A stretch of DNA of 64,000 bases from Lysinibacillus sphaericus OT4b.31 (GCF_000392615.1 NZ_KB933398.1:628391-692390), one strand, 5' to 3'; counted from the stretch's first letter, positions 9,002 through 18,265 are shown. A program made the numbers and translations. Notes: a model not told the origin generated them from the letters alone.

Positions 9002-9716
9002 AATTGAAGATTTACACAAATCATATGGACAAAATGAAGTATTAAAAGGCATTTCTACAGGGGTAAAGGAAAAGGAAGTTATCGCAATTATCGGTCCCTC
9101 AGGCTCTGGGAAATCTACATTTCTTCGTTGCTTGAACCTATTAGAAGAGCCGACAAGTGGGACAATAACAATTGCTGGTGATGAGTTAACTAGTAAAGGG
9201 ACAAACATTATGAAAGTGCGCGAAGAAGTCGGTATGGTATTTCAGCATTTTCATCTATTCCCACATAAAACGGTGCTTGAAAATTTAACGTACGCGCCAA
9301 TTAACGTTAAAGGCATAGATAAGGCGACAGCAACGAAAAAAGCTGAAGATTTACTGACGCAGGTTGGCCTTTTTGAAAAGCGGAACGAATATCCAAGTCG
9401 TCTATCTGGAGGTCAAAAACAACGTGTTGCAATCGCTAGAGCACTTGCAATGGATCCAAAGGTAATGTTATTTGACGAGCCAACTTCAGCACTTGATCCA
9501 GAGATGGTAAAAGAGGTATTGGCTGTTATGAAAAACCTAGCAGATACAGGCATGACGATGTTAATCGTCACACATGAAATGGGCTTTGCACGTGAAGTAG
9601 CAGATCGTATTTTATTCCTGGATGGTGGTAAACTGATTGAGGATGCATCACCTGAAGAGTTTTTCTCGGCACCATCCACAAAGCGTGCAAAAGATTTCTT
9701 AGAAAAAGTACTATAA
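8994..9716 (+). CDS. Polar amino-acid ABC transporter, ATP-binding protein
   Basis: A 240-residue cytoplasmic ATPase of the GlnQ/ArtR type. Walker [10 protein letters not shown] begins near residue 32; the signature SGGQKQR and Walker [13 protein letters not shown] follow. It powers import through the permease just upstream. The GTG start lies within the permease gene end, an overlap usual for coupled translation. A terminator follows 30 bases after the stop. Confidence 0.94.
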   Translation: MIKIEDLHKSYGQNEVLKGISTGVKEKEVIAIIGPSGSGKSTFLRCLNLLEEPTSGTITIAGDELTSKGTNIMKVREEVGMVFQHFHLFPHKTVLENLTYAPINVKGIDKATATKKAEDLLTQVGLFEKRNEYPSRLSGGQKQRVAIARALAMDPKVMLFDEPTSALDPEMVKEVLAVMKNLADTGMTMLIVTHEMGFAREVADRILFLDGGKLIEDASPEEFFSAPSTKRAKDFLEKVL

Positions 9717-9746
9717 ATCTATTTCAGGTATTCCCTATAGAGGCAT

Positions 9747-9793
9747 AAAACGCATTTAGACTTGCTTATGAGAGCAGCTAAATGCGTTTTTTC
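9747..9793. terminator. Bidirectional terminator between convergent operons
   Basis: AAAACGCATTTAG pairs with CTAAATGCGTTTT, with T runs on both strands. It serves the amino-acid ABC operon on + and the 9798-11576 genes on -. Confidence 0.85.
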
Positions 9794-9797
9794 ATTG

Positions 9798-10865
9798 TTA
9801 ATGATGCTTAATGTCCACAGTAGGTATATCAAATTGTTCTTCTAATACCTCAAGATTAAAGAGCTCCTCTATATGATATGTGCCTGATGGATGCTTTTGT
9901 TCAAGCATTTTCCGGGCGACTAATGCCGCTATTTTTGCCGTAACTAAGGATTCATCATTTTCAACAAAGGTTAACGATACTGAAATTTCTTCTTGCTGTT
10001 TTTTGCCGGTAGCTTCAATTTTGAGAGCACATATAGAAGAACCAATCTTAGTCTTTTGAATAAGAGAAGCAAGAATATTCTTCAGCCATTGCCATTTCAA
10101 TACTATGGAAAGACGACTCTTTTGTATTAAGGATACAAGTAGATTGAGCCATTCAACATCAAATCCCAGCCTAGTAATGATACGACTAGAGGGTAAATGT
10201 TTAGATAGTATATGTTGATCAGAAAAATTAAATTGATACAAGCTACGATTACCTATACCCATAAAGTCTACTACACGTTTATTGGTAAAATTAGTTATTT
10301 CTTGTTTGTCATTTTGATGAGCGATGGTGTAGCTGTTATTTAATTGATTTAAAATCCAATGAATGGCAGTTGCACCATGGGAATCTCCTGCGCCAAGTAA
10401 AATAGAAATATGAAGTTTCTCCAGCGAGGAAAATTGTTGGGCTACATGCATGGCCATTAAATTTGTCAGTCCCGGAGCTAAACCCACACTAAGAACTGCT
10501 GTAGTGTTGTGTTTAACAGCTAGAGGATTGAGCAACTCTAACTTCTGCAAAAAGGAGTAGCTTGCTGAAATATCGATATACTTAATGCCTTCTTGGAGAC
10601 AAAGTGCAGCAAATTGAGTGTTTTCTTGCTCTAAGCACATGATGACAAGGGCTATGTTGGTTAATTGATGACCATTGATTGCCTTCGTAACATCAAGTTG
10701 AATAGGCGTAGCTAAATTATTTTGCTGTGCACAAAATTGTCTAGCTTTTTCTATGCTTCTACCAGCGATCCATACTCTATTTTGGTATTTTGGAAGTAGT
10801 AATTTCGCAATTTTTCCACCGACTTCTCCATAACCGCCTACAATTAAAATATTTTCTTTGTGCAT
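9798..10865 (-). CDS. Saccharopine dehydrogenase-like NAD(P)-binding protein
   Basis: A 355-residue cytoplasmic protein. The N-terminus is a Rossmann fold with GGYGEVGGKIAKLLL (from about residue 9), as in the saccharopine dehydrogenase NADP-binding family. The middle has LSVGLAPGLTNLMAMHVA, typical of the family's second domain. Real lysine-pathway saccharopine dehydrogenases, opine-type dehydrogenases and uncharacterised oxidoreductases share this fold, so no reaction is assigned. It begins directly after the stop of the methyltransferase gene, so the two are co-transcribed and probably act on one small molecule. It contains no membrane segment. Confidence 0.75.
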   Translation of the reverse strand: MHKENILIVGGYGEVGGKIAKLLLPKYQNRVWIAGRSIEKARQFCAQQNNLATPIQLDVTKAINGHQLTNIALVIMCLEQENTQFAALCLQEGIKYIDISASYSFLQKLELLNPLAVKHNTTAVLSVGLAPGLTNLMAMHVAQQFSSLEKLHISILLGAGDSHGATAIHWILNQLNNSYTIAHQNDKQEITNFTNKRVVDFMGIGNRSLYQFNFSDQHILSKHLPSSRIITRLGFDVEWLNLLVSLIQKSRLSIVLKWQWLKNILASLIQKTKIGSSICALKIEATGKKQQEEISVSLTFVENDESLVTAKIAALVARKMLEQKHPSGTYHIEELFNLEVLEEQFDIPTVDIKHH

Positions 10866-11576
10866 TTAAAAACCTCTTTTAGCATCTTCTTTAATAGCAA
10901 CTAAAGCATCAATCATATGTGATTTAAAGTAAGGAATCACTGTCGGAAATCCAACTTCTTGTAATAAGTTAACAAGGGTTTCCATATCAATTGGATGGGT
11001 AGTCATGCCAAATGATTGCTCAAAGCGTTGCCAATCATCTTGAGAAATGCCATTTTGGCGCATCGAACTTTGCCAATAGCTTAGCTGTTGTTTAAAAGTA
11101 AGTGCAGTTAAATCAGCATTAATGGAGGATAGGAATAAAACAGAGCCATCCTTTAAATTTTCTGCGATTTTTTTTAGCAAAGCTTTCTTTTCATCAAAGT
11201 CTTCAATAAAATGCAACACTAAATGACAGGTAGCTATATCGAATGGCTCATCAATCTTTAGTGAAAGTAAATCTGTTGGATACCACTCCACATTGAGTGG
11301 AACATTTAACTGATTAATATGCTGTTCGGCTAATTGCAACATTGAGCTTGAAGTATCTACTGCTATAAATTTAGTGGATGGGAATGTGCTGCCTAGCGTT
11401 AAAAGCTCCTGCCCACCCCCTGCACCAACGATGAGCATGCGATCTGTACATGGGTGATTTTGAAGCATATTTGTCATTACATCATATATTAGGTCGTAGC
11501 CTATAATTTTTTGGCGAATGGTTTGTTGATATGTGTAAACAGTTGGATTATGCCAATTTTGCAATTGTTCCTTCAT
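10866..11576 (-). CDS. Class I SAM-dependent methyltransferase
   Basis: A 236-residue Rossmann-like methyltransferase. Motif I reads MLIVGAGGGQELLTLG (from about residue 48). The acidic residue after strand 2 is in FIAVDTSSSMLQLAE, and the post-motif region DIATCHLVLHFIED follows. The substrate is unknown; it resembles small-molecule methylases. First gene of a two-gene unit with the saccharopine-dehydrogenase-like gene, and divergent from the LuxR-type regulator, which is the obvious candidate controller. Confidence 0.8.
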   Translation of the reverse strand: MKEQLQNWHNPTVYTYQQTIRQKIIGYDLIYDVMTNMLQNHPCTDRMLIVGAGGGQELLTLGSTFPSTKFIAVDTSSSMLQLAEQHINQLNVPLNVEWYPTDLLSLKIDEPFDIATCHLVLHFIEDFDEKKALLKKIAENLKDGSVLFLSSINADLTALTFKQQLSYWQSSMRQNGISQDDWQRFEQSFGMTTHPIDMETLVNLLQEVGFPTVIPYFKSHMIDALVAIKEDAKRGF

Positions 11577-11716
11577 AAAATGACCTCCTAAAAATTTTTA
11601 TTTCACAGCACGTGTATCGAACTGTATTTCTTCATGTGTACTCTTGTACAATATCATTAAGAACTATTCTCAATTATAGTTTGTTATCGAAAATGTACTA
11701 TCCCATAAATCTGGGG

Positions 11717-11756
11717 GGCCTTGTCTCCTACGGTAAGCGTAAGTGACAAGGCGGCC
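11717..11756 (+). repeat. Inverted repeat in the methyltransferase/LuxR intergenic region
   Basis: GGCCTTGTC (11717-11725) faces GACAAGG (11745-11751) followed by CGGCC. It lies ahead of the regulator gene on its mRNA. It could be a leader hairpin or a remnant of a repeat; no T run follows, so it is not a standard terminator. Confidence 0.5.
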
Positions 11757-11844
11757 CTGTACCAAGAAAATGGTTGAGTGCCAAATGTTGAAACGAATTA
11801 TAAGTGATTTAATTTTGGATGTATTGGAGAGGAGGGATAAGTTG

Positions 11845-12912
11845 ATGAAAGATATACAGTATTGGCGTAGAAAATCGAAACAATGTTTAAAGGAAAGTCA
11901 GAGTTCATTTACGTACAGACAATCGATGATTGAAGTGCTTCAACAGCATGTGAATTTTGATGCATACTGTTGTACATTAACAGATTGCCATACGCTTTTT
12001 TCAGTAGGTGCAGTAACAGAGCATTCAGTAGAAGCTATTCATCATAAAATAATGTCTTTAGAGTATGATTCGACAGATATAAACAACTATGAATATTTGG
12101 TACAAAGTGGACAGCTAATAGGCAGATTAAGTGACGCTATCAATAATCATTTATCGCAAAGTATTCGCTTTATAGAGGTACTTCAACCAAATGGTTTTAG
12201 TGATGAAATAAGAGCTGCACTGATGTTTCAAGGACAATGCTACGGCTTTTTAACGCTCTTTAAAAAAGCTAATAATACACAACCATTGTTTCAAGATGCA
12301 GAACTGGCACAAGTAACAATGCTGATTTCAGTGATGGGGGAGGCATTAAAGGCATATCATCATTTTATTATTGAGGAGCGGATTCTTTATGAAGATGGTG
12401 AAAAAGGCATTATTATTTTTGATAAGGAATTAAGTGTTATTTCCATCAATACCAAGGCTTCAAAAATGCTATCAATTTTAAGAAAAAATGAACGATTAAC
12501 ACAATGTCAAATACCTAAACCTATACAAGCGATTTGTGCGAAGCTCTTGGCTGACAAATTGCATGCTAATACATCGTTACTAGTACCAATCAAAGATACG
12601 GGTTATATTGCCATTCGAGCGTCCTTTGTGATGACAAGTAGCAATGAAAAGCAGTTAGCTATATTTTTAAATGAAGCCTCTTCTAAAGAAATGTTAGCCT
12701 TTTTAATTACTGCCTATAATCTTACTTTGAGAGAGAAGGAGGTAGTATTTGAAGTGATTAAAGGTATTCCAACAAAAGAGATTGCCCACAATCTTGCTAT
12801 TTCAAACTACACGGTACAGGATCATTTAAAGCTTATATTTCAAAAAGTTAATGTTTCAAACCGCAATGAATTAGTATGGAAAATATTTTCACGATTTCAA
12901 TTAGATTGTTAA
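11845..12912 (+). CDS. LuxR-type transcriptional regulator with GAF-like sensor region
   Basis: A 355-residue regulator. Residues about 40-170 look like a GAF-type sensor and about 180-270 like a PAS-type region. The C-terminus is a LuxR/FixJ helix-turn-helix (LTLREKEVVFEVIKGIPTKE, then AHNLAISNYTVQDHLKLIF). The frame opens upstream at 11743, but AGGAGGG at 11830-11836 lies 8 bases before the ATG at 11845, which is chosen. It is divergent from the methyltransferase and saccharopine-dehydrogenase-like pair, so control of that pair is likely but inferred. The effector is unknown. Confidence 0.8.
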   Translation: MKDIQYWRRKSKQCLKESQSSFTYRQSMIEVLQQHVNFDAYCCTLTDCHTLFSVGAVTEHSVEAIHHKIMSLEYDSTDINNYEYLVQSGQLIGRLSDAINNHLSQSIRFIEVLQPNGFSDEIRAALMFQGQCYGFLTLFKKANNTQPLFQDAELAQVTMLISVMGEALKAYHHFIIEERILYEDGEKGIIIFDKELSVISINTKASKMLSILRKNERLTQCQIPKPIQAICAKLLADKLHANTSLLVPIKDTGYIAIRASFVMTSSNEKQLAIFLNEASSKEMLAFLITAYNLTLREKEVVFEVIKGIPTKEIAHNLAISNYTVQDHLKLIFQKVNVSNRNELVWKIFSRFQLDC

Positions 12913-13327
12913 ATGGAAAATAAGTTTAGATTAGAAGTGGATAAACTCAATCCAGTTACATTTTGTGTACAAGCGCTTAATGTTCAATTGACAATTTGCA
13001 CGTCAGGCGGTAACAGAAGTACTTACAATGAAGTTTTCACACATACCAAGTAGTCACGGGGCTTTCTTTGAGATTCAAGAAGCCCTATAGGCGAGGACTA
13101 TAAGCTGGAATAAGTTGCCGATAATTGGAAGAAAAAAGCAAATGATGTGTAAATGATTGCATCCCGTCCCGGGAAATATGTTAAAACTAACTTCAAAGTC
13201 ACTTCCTCAGATAGTCTTTTTCTGCAACCTATTGGATTTTCGGAGTATGTACTTACAATCGGGTTGGTTTTTGCTTATAATAGTAGATGCAGAAGATTTT
13301 CTGAATAACTAGCCACGAAGTGAGCGA
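12913..13327. other. Intergenic region with possible decayed coding sequence
   Basis: About 415 bases without an intact gene. Short broken frames give protein-like stretches (for example SHGAFFEIQEAL near 13050-13089, and MIASRPGKYVKTNF near 13153). There is an imperfect hairpin near 13058-13091 (GGGCTTTCTT facing AAGAAGCCC). This looks like an old pseudogene, but I cannot name a parent family. Confidence 0.3.
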
Positions 13328-14155
13328 TTGCGATTGAAAAAATTATTATACTTAGGTTTTTTTCTTGTCTTTATAGTCATTTTTTTGTACGTAAACAATC
13401 ACTGGCTGGTTGTAAGTGAGCATGTATTCGAATCCGAAAAGGTACCAGAAAGCTTTGATGGGCTACGTATTGTGCAAGTATCAGATTTACATGATGCCCT
13501 CTTTGGTGACAATCAAGAGAGGTTGATAGCAAAGGTTAAAGCGACGCAGCCAGACGTCATTTTTATTACAGGAGATGTCATAGATAGCAATCGCTTTGAT
13601 TTGGAGCAGAGTTTGCAAGCAGTGCGAGGGCTAATTGAATTGGCGGATGTTTATTATGTACTAGGAAACCATGAAGTAGCGACGAATAAGGTTAGTGAAA
13701 TTTATGAGGCGCTATCATCGGTAGGTGTACATGTGATGGCCAATGAATCGACCGTATTAGAGCGCAACGGGGAGCGCTTAGCGATTGTTGGCATTGAGGA
13801 TCCGCTAATGGGTAGATCGACAGAAGAAATGCTGGAGATTGCGACAACTTATGTGCCGCAAGATATGTTTAAGCTGTTACTGGCTCATCGACCTGAAGTA
13901 TTTAATGTGTATGTGACAAGCGGTATCGACTTGGCGTTCACTGGGCATGCGCACGGTGGACAAATACGTATTCCTGGGCTTGGTGGACTTGTTGCACCAG
14001 GGCAGGGCATGCTTCCGAAATATACAGCCGGTATTTACGAGGGACAGGAGACAAAAATGGTTGTAAGTCGAGGATTAGGCAATAGCTCGGTGCCATATCG
14101 GATATTTAATTTACCCGAAATTGTCGTAATGGAATTAAAGACAGAAAAGAGGTAG
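13328..14155 (+). CDS. Membrane-anchored metallophosphoesterase (YkuE/YaeI type)
   Basis: A 275-residue calcineurin-like phosphoesterase with one N-terminal membrane anchor (residues 4-24). All metal-binding motifs are present in order: DLHDALFGD, GDVIDS, GNHE, and GHAHGGQ near the C-terminus. Homologues act on phospholipid-derived or other phosphodiesters at the membrane surface; the exact substrate is unknown. No twin-arginine signal is seen, unlike B. subtilis YkuE. TTG 13328 or TTG 13334 could start it, with only a weak upstream AAGTGAG. A strong terminator overlaps the end. Confidence 0.85.
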   Translation: MRLKKLLYLGFFLVFIVIFLYVNNHWLVVSEHVFESEKVPESFDGLRIVQVSDLHDALFGDNQERLIAKVKATQPDVIFITGDVIDSNRFDLEQSLQAVRGLIELADVYYVLGNHEVATNKVSEIYEALSSVGVHVMANESTVLERNGERLAIVGIEDPLMGRSTEEMLEIATTYVPQDMFKLLLAHRPEVFNVYVTSGIDLAFTGHAHGGQIRIPGLGGLVAPGQGMLPKYTAGIYEGQETKMVVSRGLGNSSVPYRIFNLPEIVVMELKTEKR

Positions 14156-14179
14156 TCTCAGGATGAGACTACCTCTTTT
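14146..14179 (+). terminator. Rho-independent terminator after the metallophosphoesterase gene
   Basis: AAAGAGGTAGTCTCA and TGAGACTACCTCTTTT pair perfectly over a three-base loop. The stem begins in the last codons of the gene. Confidence 0.9.
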
Positions 14180-14189
14180 CAGATGACGA

Positions 14190-14560
14190 CAAAAGGTATT
14201 CGGAATGATCACATGCCGAATACCTTTTGACATTTTATCAGAAATATTCGTTACAAATAGCCCCTATTAACGGCAGTAGTACGCTACGAGCGACGTTTTC
14301 TACCATTTTTGGAGTTTGTGCTTTGCCCGTTATCTTTTACAGAGTAGCCACTCTAAGGGTCTGTCGTACTCACCTTGATATTTTTCGTCATCTATCCATC
14401 ACCTCAATCATTTATAGACGTACACGAGTTGATGGGAGCGCAGGCGGCGACTTCTGCGGGAATAGCATGAGCTGAAGGCCCCGCAGGAGCCTAGCGACGA
14501 GGAGACTGAAGCCATGCCCGCGAAAAGCGTCCGCCGAAGCGGAAATCAACGGGTTCATAT
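14190..14560 (-). mobile_element. Decayed IS1182-type element, copy A (GC-rich left end, deleted middle, hairpin right end)
   Basis: Read on the minus strand it starts with the GC-rich unit (14560-14412). Next come the leader GATTGAGGTGATGGATA and a few transposase codons (KVSTTDP, stop, SGYSVK), which match the middle of IS1182 transposases. The shared tail around TAATAGGGGCTATTTGTAA and the end hairpin (CAAAAGGTATTCGG facing CCGAATACCTTTTG, 14190-14229) complete it. Almost all of the transposase is deleted. Copies B and C share both ends in the opposite orientation. The hairpin may also terminate tatC read-through. Confidence 0.7.
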
Positions 14561-14612
14561 AGATATTTCTCTTTTACTTGAGAATTTAACACTCAATGCA
14601 ATGAGCTTTTGC

Positions 14613-15455
14613 CTATTGAACAGCACTCTCTATTTGCTTGTGCTCCAAGCGTTTGACAAGGTAAATGCTTATTTCATATAAAATAATCATCGGAATTAAT
14701 ACAAGCAGCTGACTAATGAAATCGGGTGGTGTAATGACGGCAGAGCCCACGCCCATGGCGATATAGGACCAACCGCGTATTTTTTTCATGGAGTCAGCAG
14801 TTAATAGCCCAATGGATGATAAAAAGATTGCCACAATAGGCAATTCAAATAATAGACCAAGTGGCACTGTTGTCATAATTAAAAAATGCATATATTCGCT
14901 CGCCGATACCATGACATTGAAGTTAGCTGCACCAATGCTAACTAAAAAAGAATAGCTGAGTGGATTAACGACAAAATAGCCGAACGCAACACCTAAAACG
15001 AAAAGCAAAAACATAACAGGTGCATACAACCCAAGAAATCGGCTCTCGTCTTCCTTTAAACCTGGTTTAACAAAACTCCAAAGAAAGTGAACGAAAAATG
15101 GCATGGATAGTCCAAGTGCCAGTGTTGTGGAAATCGTCATATAAAATTTAACGACCTCAAGTGGACCTAAAATGACAAGCGAATGTCCACGGGTCACATA
15201 TGGAAACCAAAAATTAATGGTCGAAAACACGACAATAAAAAATAATATAAATACAACGAGTGCTTTGATGATTTGCTTACGTAGTTCTGTAATATGCTCA
15301 AGCAAAGAGTCCACAGGAATGAGGGGCTCCTTCTTAACGATTTCCTGTGCAGTTGTAATGGTTGGAATTTCAATAGAGGCCTCCACAGATACGGGAGGCT
15401 CGCCTTGTTCTTTATCAAGCGGACTTAAGTATTTTCTCTCTTCATATGGATCCAT
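14613..15455 (-). CDS. tatC: Sec-independent (Tat) protein translocase TatC
   Basis: A 280-residue six-helix membrane protein, receptor of the twin-arginine translocase that exports folded proteins. Family segments include LLEHITELRKQIIKALVV, YAPVMFLLFVLGVAFGYFVV and SAVITPPDFISQ. The N-terminus carries about 45 extra acidic residues before the usual EHITELR start. The extension is real coding because AGGAGGTG lies 5 bases before the ATG. Downstream of tatA in the same direction as the oxidoreductase genes, whose small subunit bears a Tat signal. Confidence 0.93.
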   Translation of the reverse strand: MDPYEERKYLSPLDKEQGEPPVSVEASIEIPTITTAQEIVKKEPLIPVDSLLEHITELRKQIIKALVVFILFFIVVFSTINFWFPYVTRGHSLVILGPLEVVKFYMTISTTLALGLSMPFFVHFLWSFVKPGLKEDESRFLGLYAPVMFLLFVLGVAFGYFVVNPLSYSFLVSIGAANFNVMVSASEYMHFLIMTTVPLGLLFELPIVAIFLSSIGLLTADSMKKIRGWSYIAMGVGSAVITPPDFISQLLVLIPMIILYEISIYLVKRLEHKQIESAVQ

Positions 15456-15466
15456 AGGAACACCTC

Positions 15467-15670
15467 CTACGAAACGTCAGATTTTTTTTCTACCTTTTTT
15501 GTTGGTTCATCATCGTCATCGATTAAGCCTTTTGTAGACTTTTTAAACTCTGCAAAAGTTTTACCAACTGCACCACCAATTTCAGGTAACTTTTTCGGGC
15601 CAAAAACGATTAATACTATAACCAAAATGATAATTAAGCCAGGAACACCAATTGCACCAAGACCTCCCAT
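15467..15670 (-). CDS. tatA: Twin-arginine translocase subunit TatA/TatE
   Basis: A 67-residue protein with one N-terminal membrane helix ([20 protein letters not shown]), the FGP hinge, an amphipathic helix ([19 protein letters not shown]) and a charged tail. This is the pore-forming Tat subunit; with TatC it makes the minimal Gram-positive TatAC system. GAGGAGG precedes the ATG. It ends 11 bases before tatC and follows the oxidoreductase genes by about 126 bases. Confidence 0.94.
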   Translation of the reverse strand: MGGLGAIGVPGLIIILVIVLIVFGPKKLPEIGGAVGKTFAEFKKSTKGLIDDDDEPTKKVEKKSDVS

Positions 15671-15796
15671 AAGTCACGCCTCCTCTTAAATGTAATGTTA
15701 AAAATGTTTGACGAAAACGCTTTGAATCTTCAACATGGCCACCGTTTTGTACCACAATTGTGGCATGTCAAAAGATATTGACCGTGTAAGACGAGC

Positions 15797-17509
15797 TTAA
15801 ACCAAAGACCCACCAGATTTGCTGTAGTTAATAATTCCTTCTGCACAACGATAGGCTAGCGCACCTAATGTACCTGTTGGATTATAGCCGCCATTATGTG
15901 GGAAGTTTCCGGCACTAACAGCGAAAAGATTCTCTACGTCCCAATGCTGTAGATAGTTATTGACAACGCCGTTTTCTGGCGTTGAACTCATAACTGTTCC
16001 CCCTGTATTATGTGTCGTTTGATATGGCACAATATTGTAATCTGTAATCTCAGCACTTGGCACAATTGTTTTTGCGCCCATTTCTTTCATAATGTCAGCG
16101 GCACGTGCTGAGATAAATTTATGAAGTGCGCGATCCTGTTTAGTAAAGTTGTAAGTTAACTGCATTAATGGCAAACCATAAGCGTCCTTGTATACCGTAT
16201 CCAGGGACATATAGTTTTCTTTATGTGGCATAGAAGCACCTTGTGCACCAATCCCGAATGAACGCGTATAGTAATAAATCGATTGCTTCTTAAACTCTGG
16301 TCCCCATGTTGGTGTATCGGGAGGAGTTGGGTTTGAACCAATAGGACGAGTACCGGTTTGTGTTAATGCAATAGTTCCACCATGTATGAAATCTAATTCA
16401 CTATGGTCGAAGTTGTCACCATTATAGTCGTCTACTGTCATACCAAGAGAGCCTGCACCCATAAATGTATTGTATTGCTCATCAAAGAATCCAGCAGCAC
16501 CCGGTAAAATTTGATAACAATAGTTTCGGCCCAATGTTCCTTTTCCTGTTATTGGATCATATGGTTGTCCAATGTTGGCCATCATTAATAATTTTGCGTT
16601 ATTAAAGACATAGCTTGTTAATACAACGACATTAGCAGGTTGAATAAATTCTTCACCAGATATAGTATCGATATATTTGACACCGGTTACTTTGTTCCCT
16701 TGCTTTAAAATTTCAACAACATTGGAATTAAAGCGTAGGTCGAAGTTTCCTGTTTTTAAAGCAGTCGGCACAACTGTAATTTCTGCTGAAGATTTTGCGC
16801 CATACTCACAACCGAAACGTTCACAGAATCCGCAATATTGACAGGCGTTAATCGTTTCACCATCAGGATTTTTATAGACTTCTGATACGTTAGCAGAAGG
16901 AACCATATAAGGTGATAATTTTAAATTTTTTGTTGCTTTTTCAAATTGCTCTAGCATTGGCGTCATTTTCATAGGAGGTGTTGGAAAAGAATTAGCTCGC
17001 TTCCCTGCAAAGGGATTCTTATCTTCCCCTGAAATGCCTGCCGTTTTTTCAAATTTATCGAAATAGGGCTCTAGTTGATCGTATGTTAATGCCCAATCCT
17101 GTAGTAAATAATCGGGTCCTAATTTATTTGGACCATAGCGTTCGTCAGTCAGTGTTTTAATCTGAAAATCATACGGCAAAAAACGATAAGACATACCGTT
17201 CCAGTGCGTCCCAGACCCTCCCAGACCCTCTCCAAGTAAAAAGGAACCAAGCTGGCGCATTGGTAAAGCTCTCATGTTACGGTTATTACGGAATGATATA
17301 GTCTCCTTGGAAAGGTTTTGCATGAGGTCATATCGAATTGCATAACGATACTCATCGTGGACATTCAAATAATCTTCAGTTCCACGTTTTTGCCCACGTT
17401 CCAAACCTACAACCTTTAGGCCAGCTTTTGAGCACTCCGCAGCAACAATGCCTCCAGTCCACCCTACACCGACTGTTACAACGTCTACACTTGGTAATGT
17501 TGTCACCAT
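15797..17509 (-). CDS. GMC-family FAD-dependent oxidoreductase (gluconate/glucose dehydrogenase alpha-like)
   Basis: A 570-residue flavoprotein. The FAD-binding start is VGVGWTGGIVAAECSKAG (a GxGxxG variant, from about residue 16). GSGTHWNG and the C-terminal NPTGTLGALAYRCAEGI are typical of gluconate 2-dehydrogenase/FAD-glucose dehydrogenase catalytic subunits. A cysteine cluster NACQYCGFCERFGCEYG fits the iron-sulfur ligand motif known in the Burkholderia FAD-glucose dehydrogenase. It has no signal peptide, so it is probably exported with the Tat-targeted small subunit coded just upstream. Substrate (sugar, sugar acid or alcohol) is not determined. No cytochrome c subunit gene is nearby. 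Confidence 0.88.
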   Translation of the reverse strand: MVTTLPSVDVVTVGVGWTGGIVAAECSKAGLKVVGLERGQKRGTEDYLNVHDEYRYAIRYDLMQNLSKETISFRNNRNMRALPMRQLGSFLLGEGLGGSGTHWNGMSYRFLPYDFQIKTLTDERYGPNKLGPDYLLQDWALTYDQLEPYFDKFEKTAGISGEDKNPFAGKRANSFPTPPMKMTPMLEQFEKATKNLKLSPYMVPSANVSEVYKNPDGETINACQYCGFCERFGCEYGAKSSAEITVVPTALKTGNFDLRFNSNVVEILKQGNKVTGVKYIDTISGEEFIQPANVVVLTSYVFNNAKLLMMANIGQPYDPITGKGTLGRNYCYQILPGAAGFFDEQYNTFMGAGSLGMTVDDYNGDNFDHSELDFIHGGTIALTQTGTRPIGSNPTPPDTPTWGPEFKKQSIYYYTRSFGIGAQGASMPHKENYMSLDTVYKDAYGLPLMQLTYNFTKQDRALHKFISARAADIMKEMGAKTIVPSAEITDYNIVPYQTTHNTGGTVMSSTPENGVVNNYLQHWDVENLFAVSAGNFPHNGGYNPTGTLGALAYRCAEGIINYSKSGGSLV

Positions 17510-17521
17510 CTATAAAACCCC

Positions 17522-18265
17522 CTAGTGGTTGCCTAATGGATTAGGCTCAATTTTTTGGAACTTCGTATCTTCAATTTGTGTAATAAAAGCCATCTGATGT
17601 CCAGGGAAGCCTTTCATACGCCAGCCAGCCATATCTCGATTCCCACCATACATTGGATCTGCATAAGCGCCCTCTAATGTAGCCGCACGTAGTAAAGCAA
17701 AGAAGAATGCAGATGTGACACCGCTCATCTGAACTTCGCCTTTCTGGAAAGCAGTTAAAATTTCGTCCATTTGTTTGCCATCTAAGTCGTTAAAACTTTT
17801 TTTGAACCGATTTTGTGCTTCGGTCTCTATTTTTTGAATACCTTGCTTAAAGATTTCTGAGCGCGTTAAGCGACTTTGATAGCCCTGTGTCGGTGCACCT
17901 TCACCGAATGGGCCATGCATATATTCCTTGGAATTACTGCCATATTGTCCGGCTAATTGATGATCAATAAAATAGGGTACGTCTAAACCAATCGCACCTG
18001 GACCTAAATCATCTTCTGGAAATATGCGTTCTGTAGCATTCGATAAAACACTAAAATCTCGTTCGTTCATGAAAAACATTTTAGCTTTAGGTGTTCCAGT
18101 AGCTTCATGTGTAGTTCCATTACCATGATCTAAAGTGGAAGTCCCTTTGCCGTTCATGTTATAGCCTACAAGCCCACCTATTAATCCACCACCGACTAAT
18201 GTACCAGCAGCAATACCTGTTGTTTTTAAAAAGTCACGACGTGAAACATGATTGTCAGTACTCAT
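17522..18265 (-). CDS. Gluconate 2-dehydrogenase subunit 3 family protein with Tat signal
   Basis: A 247-residue small subunit. The N-terminus is a twin-arginine signal (VSRRDFLKTTGIAAGTLVGG), so the folded complex should cross the membrane by Tat. The remainder matches the gluconate 2-dehydrogenase gamma-subunit family (NERDFSVLSNATERIFPEDD, then GAIGLDVPYFIDHQLAGQYG). The ATG at 18265 follows GAGGGGAG; a longer frame to 18307 lacks a ribosome binding site. First gene of the unit small subunit, catalytic subunit, tatA, tatC; the catalytic gene starts 12 bases after its stop. Confidence 0.9.
   Translation of the reverse strand: MSTDNHVSRRDFLKTTGIAAGTLVGGGLIGGLVGYNMNGKGTSTLDHGNGTTHEATGTPKAKMFFMNERDFSVLSNATERIFPEDDLGPGAIGLDVPYFIDHQLAGQYGSNSKEYMHGPFGEGAPTQGYQSRLTRSEIFKQGIQKIETEAQNRFKKSFNDLDGKQMDEILTAFQKGEVQMSGVTSAFFFALLRAATLEGAYADPMYGGNRDMAGWRMKGFPGHQMAFITQIEDTKFQKIEPNPLGNH

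Noticed and set aside
9798..11576. Staphylopine-type metallophore synthesis locus
   Set aside because: An opine-dehydrogenase-like fold is present, but there is no CntL-like nicotianamine synthase, histidine racemase or transporter set nearby.
14227..14475. Apparent 82-residue gene on the plus strand
   Set aside because: It lies antisense across the decayed IS1182 copy A and has no ribosome binding site or family likeness.
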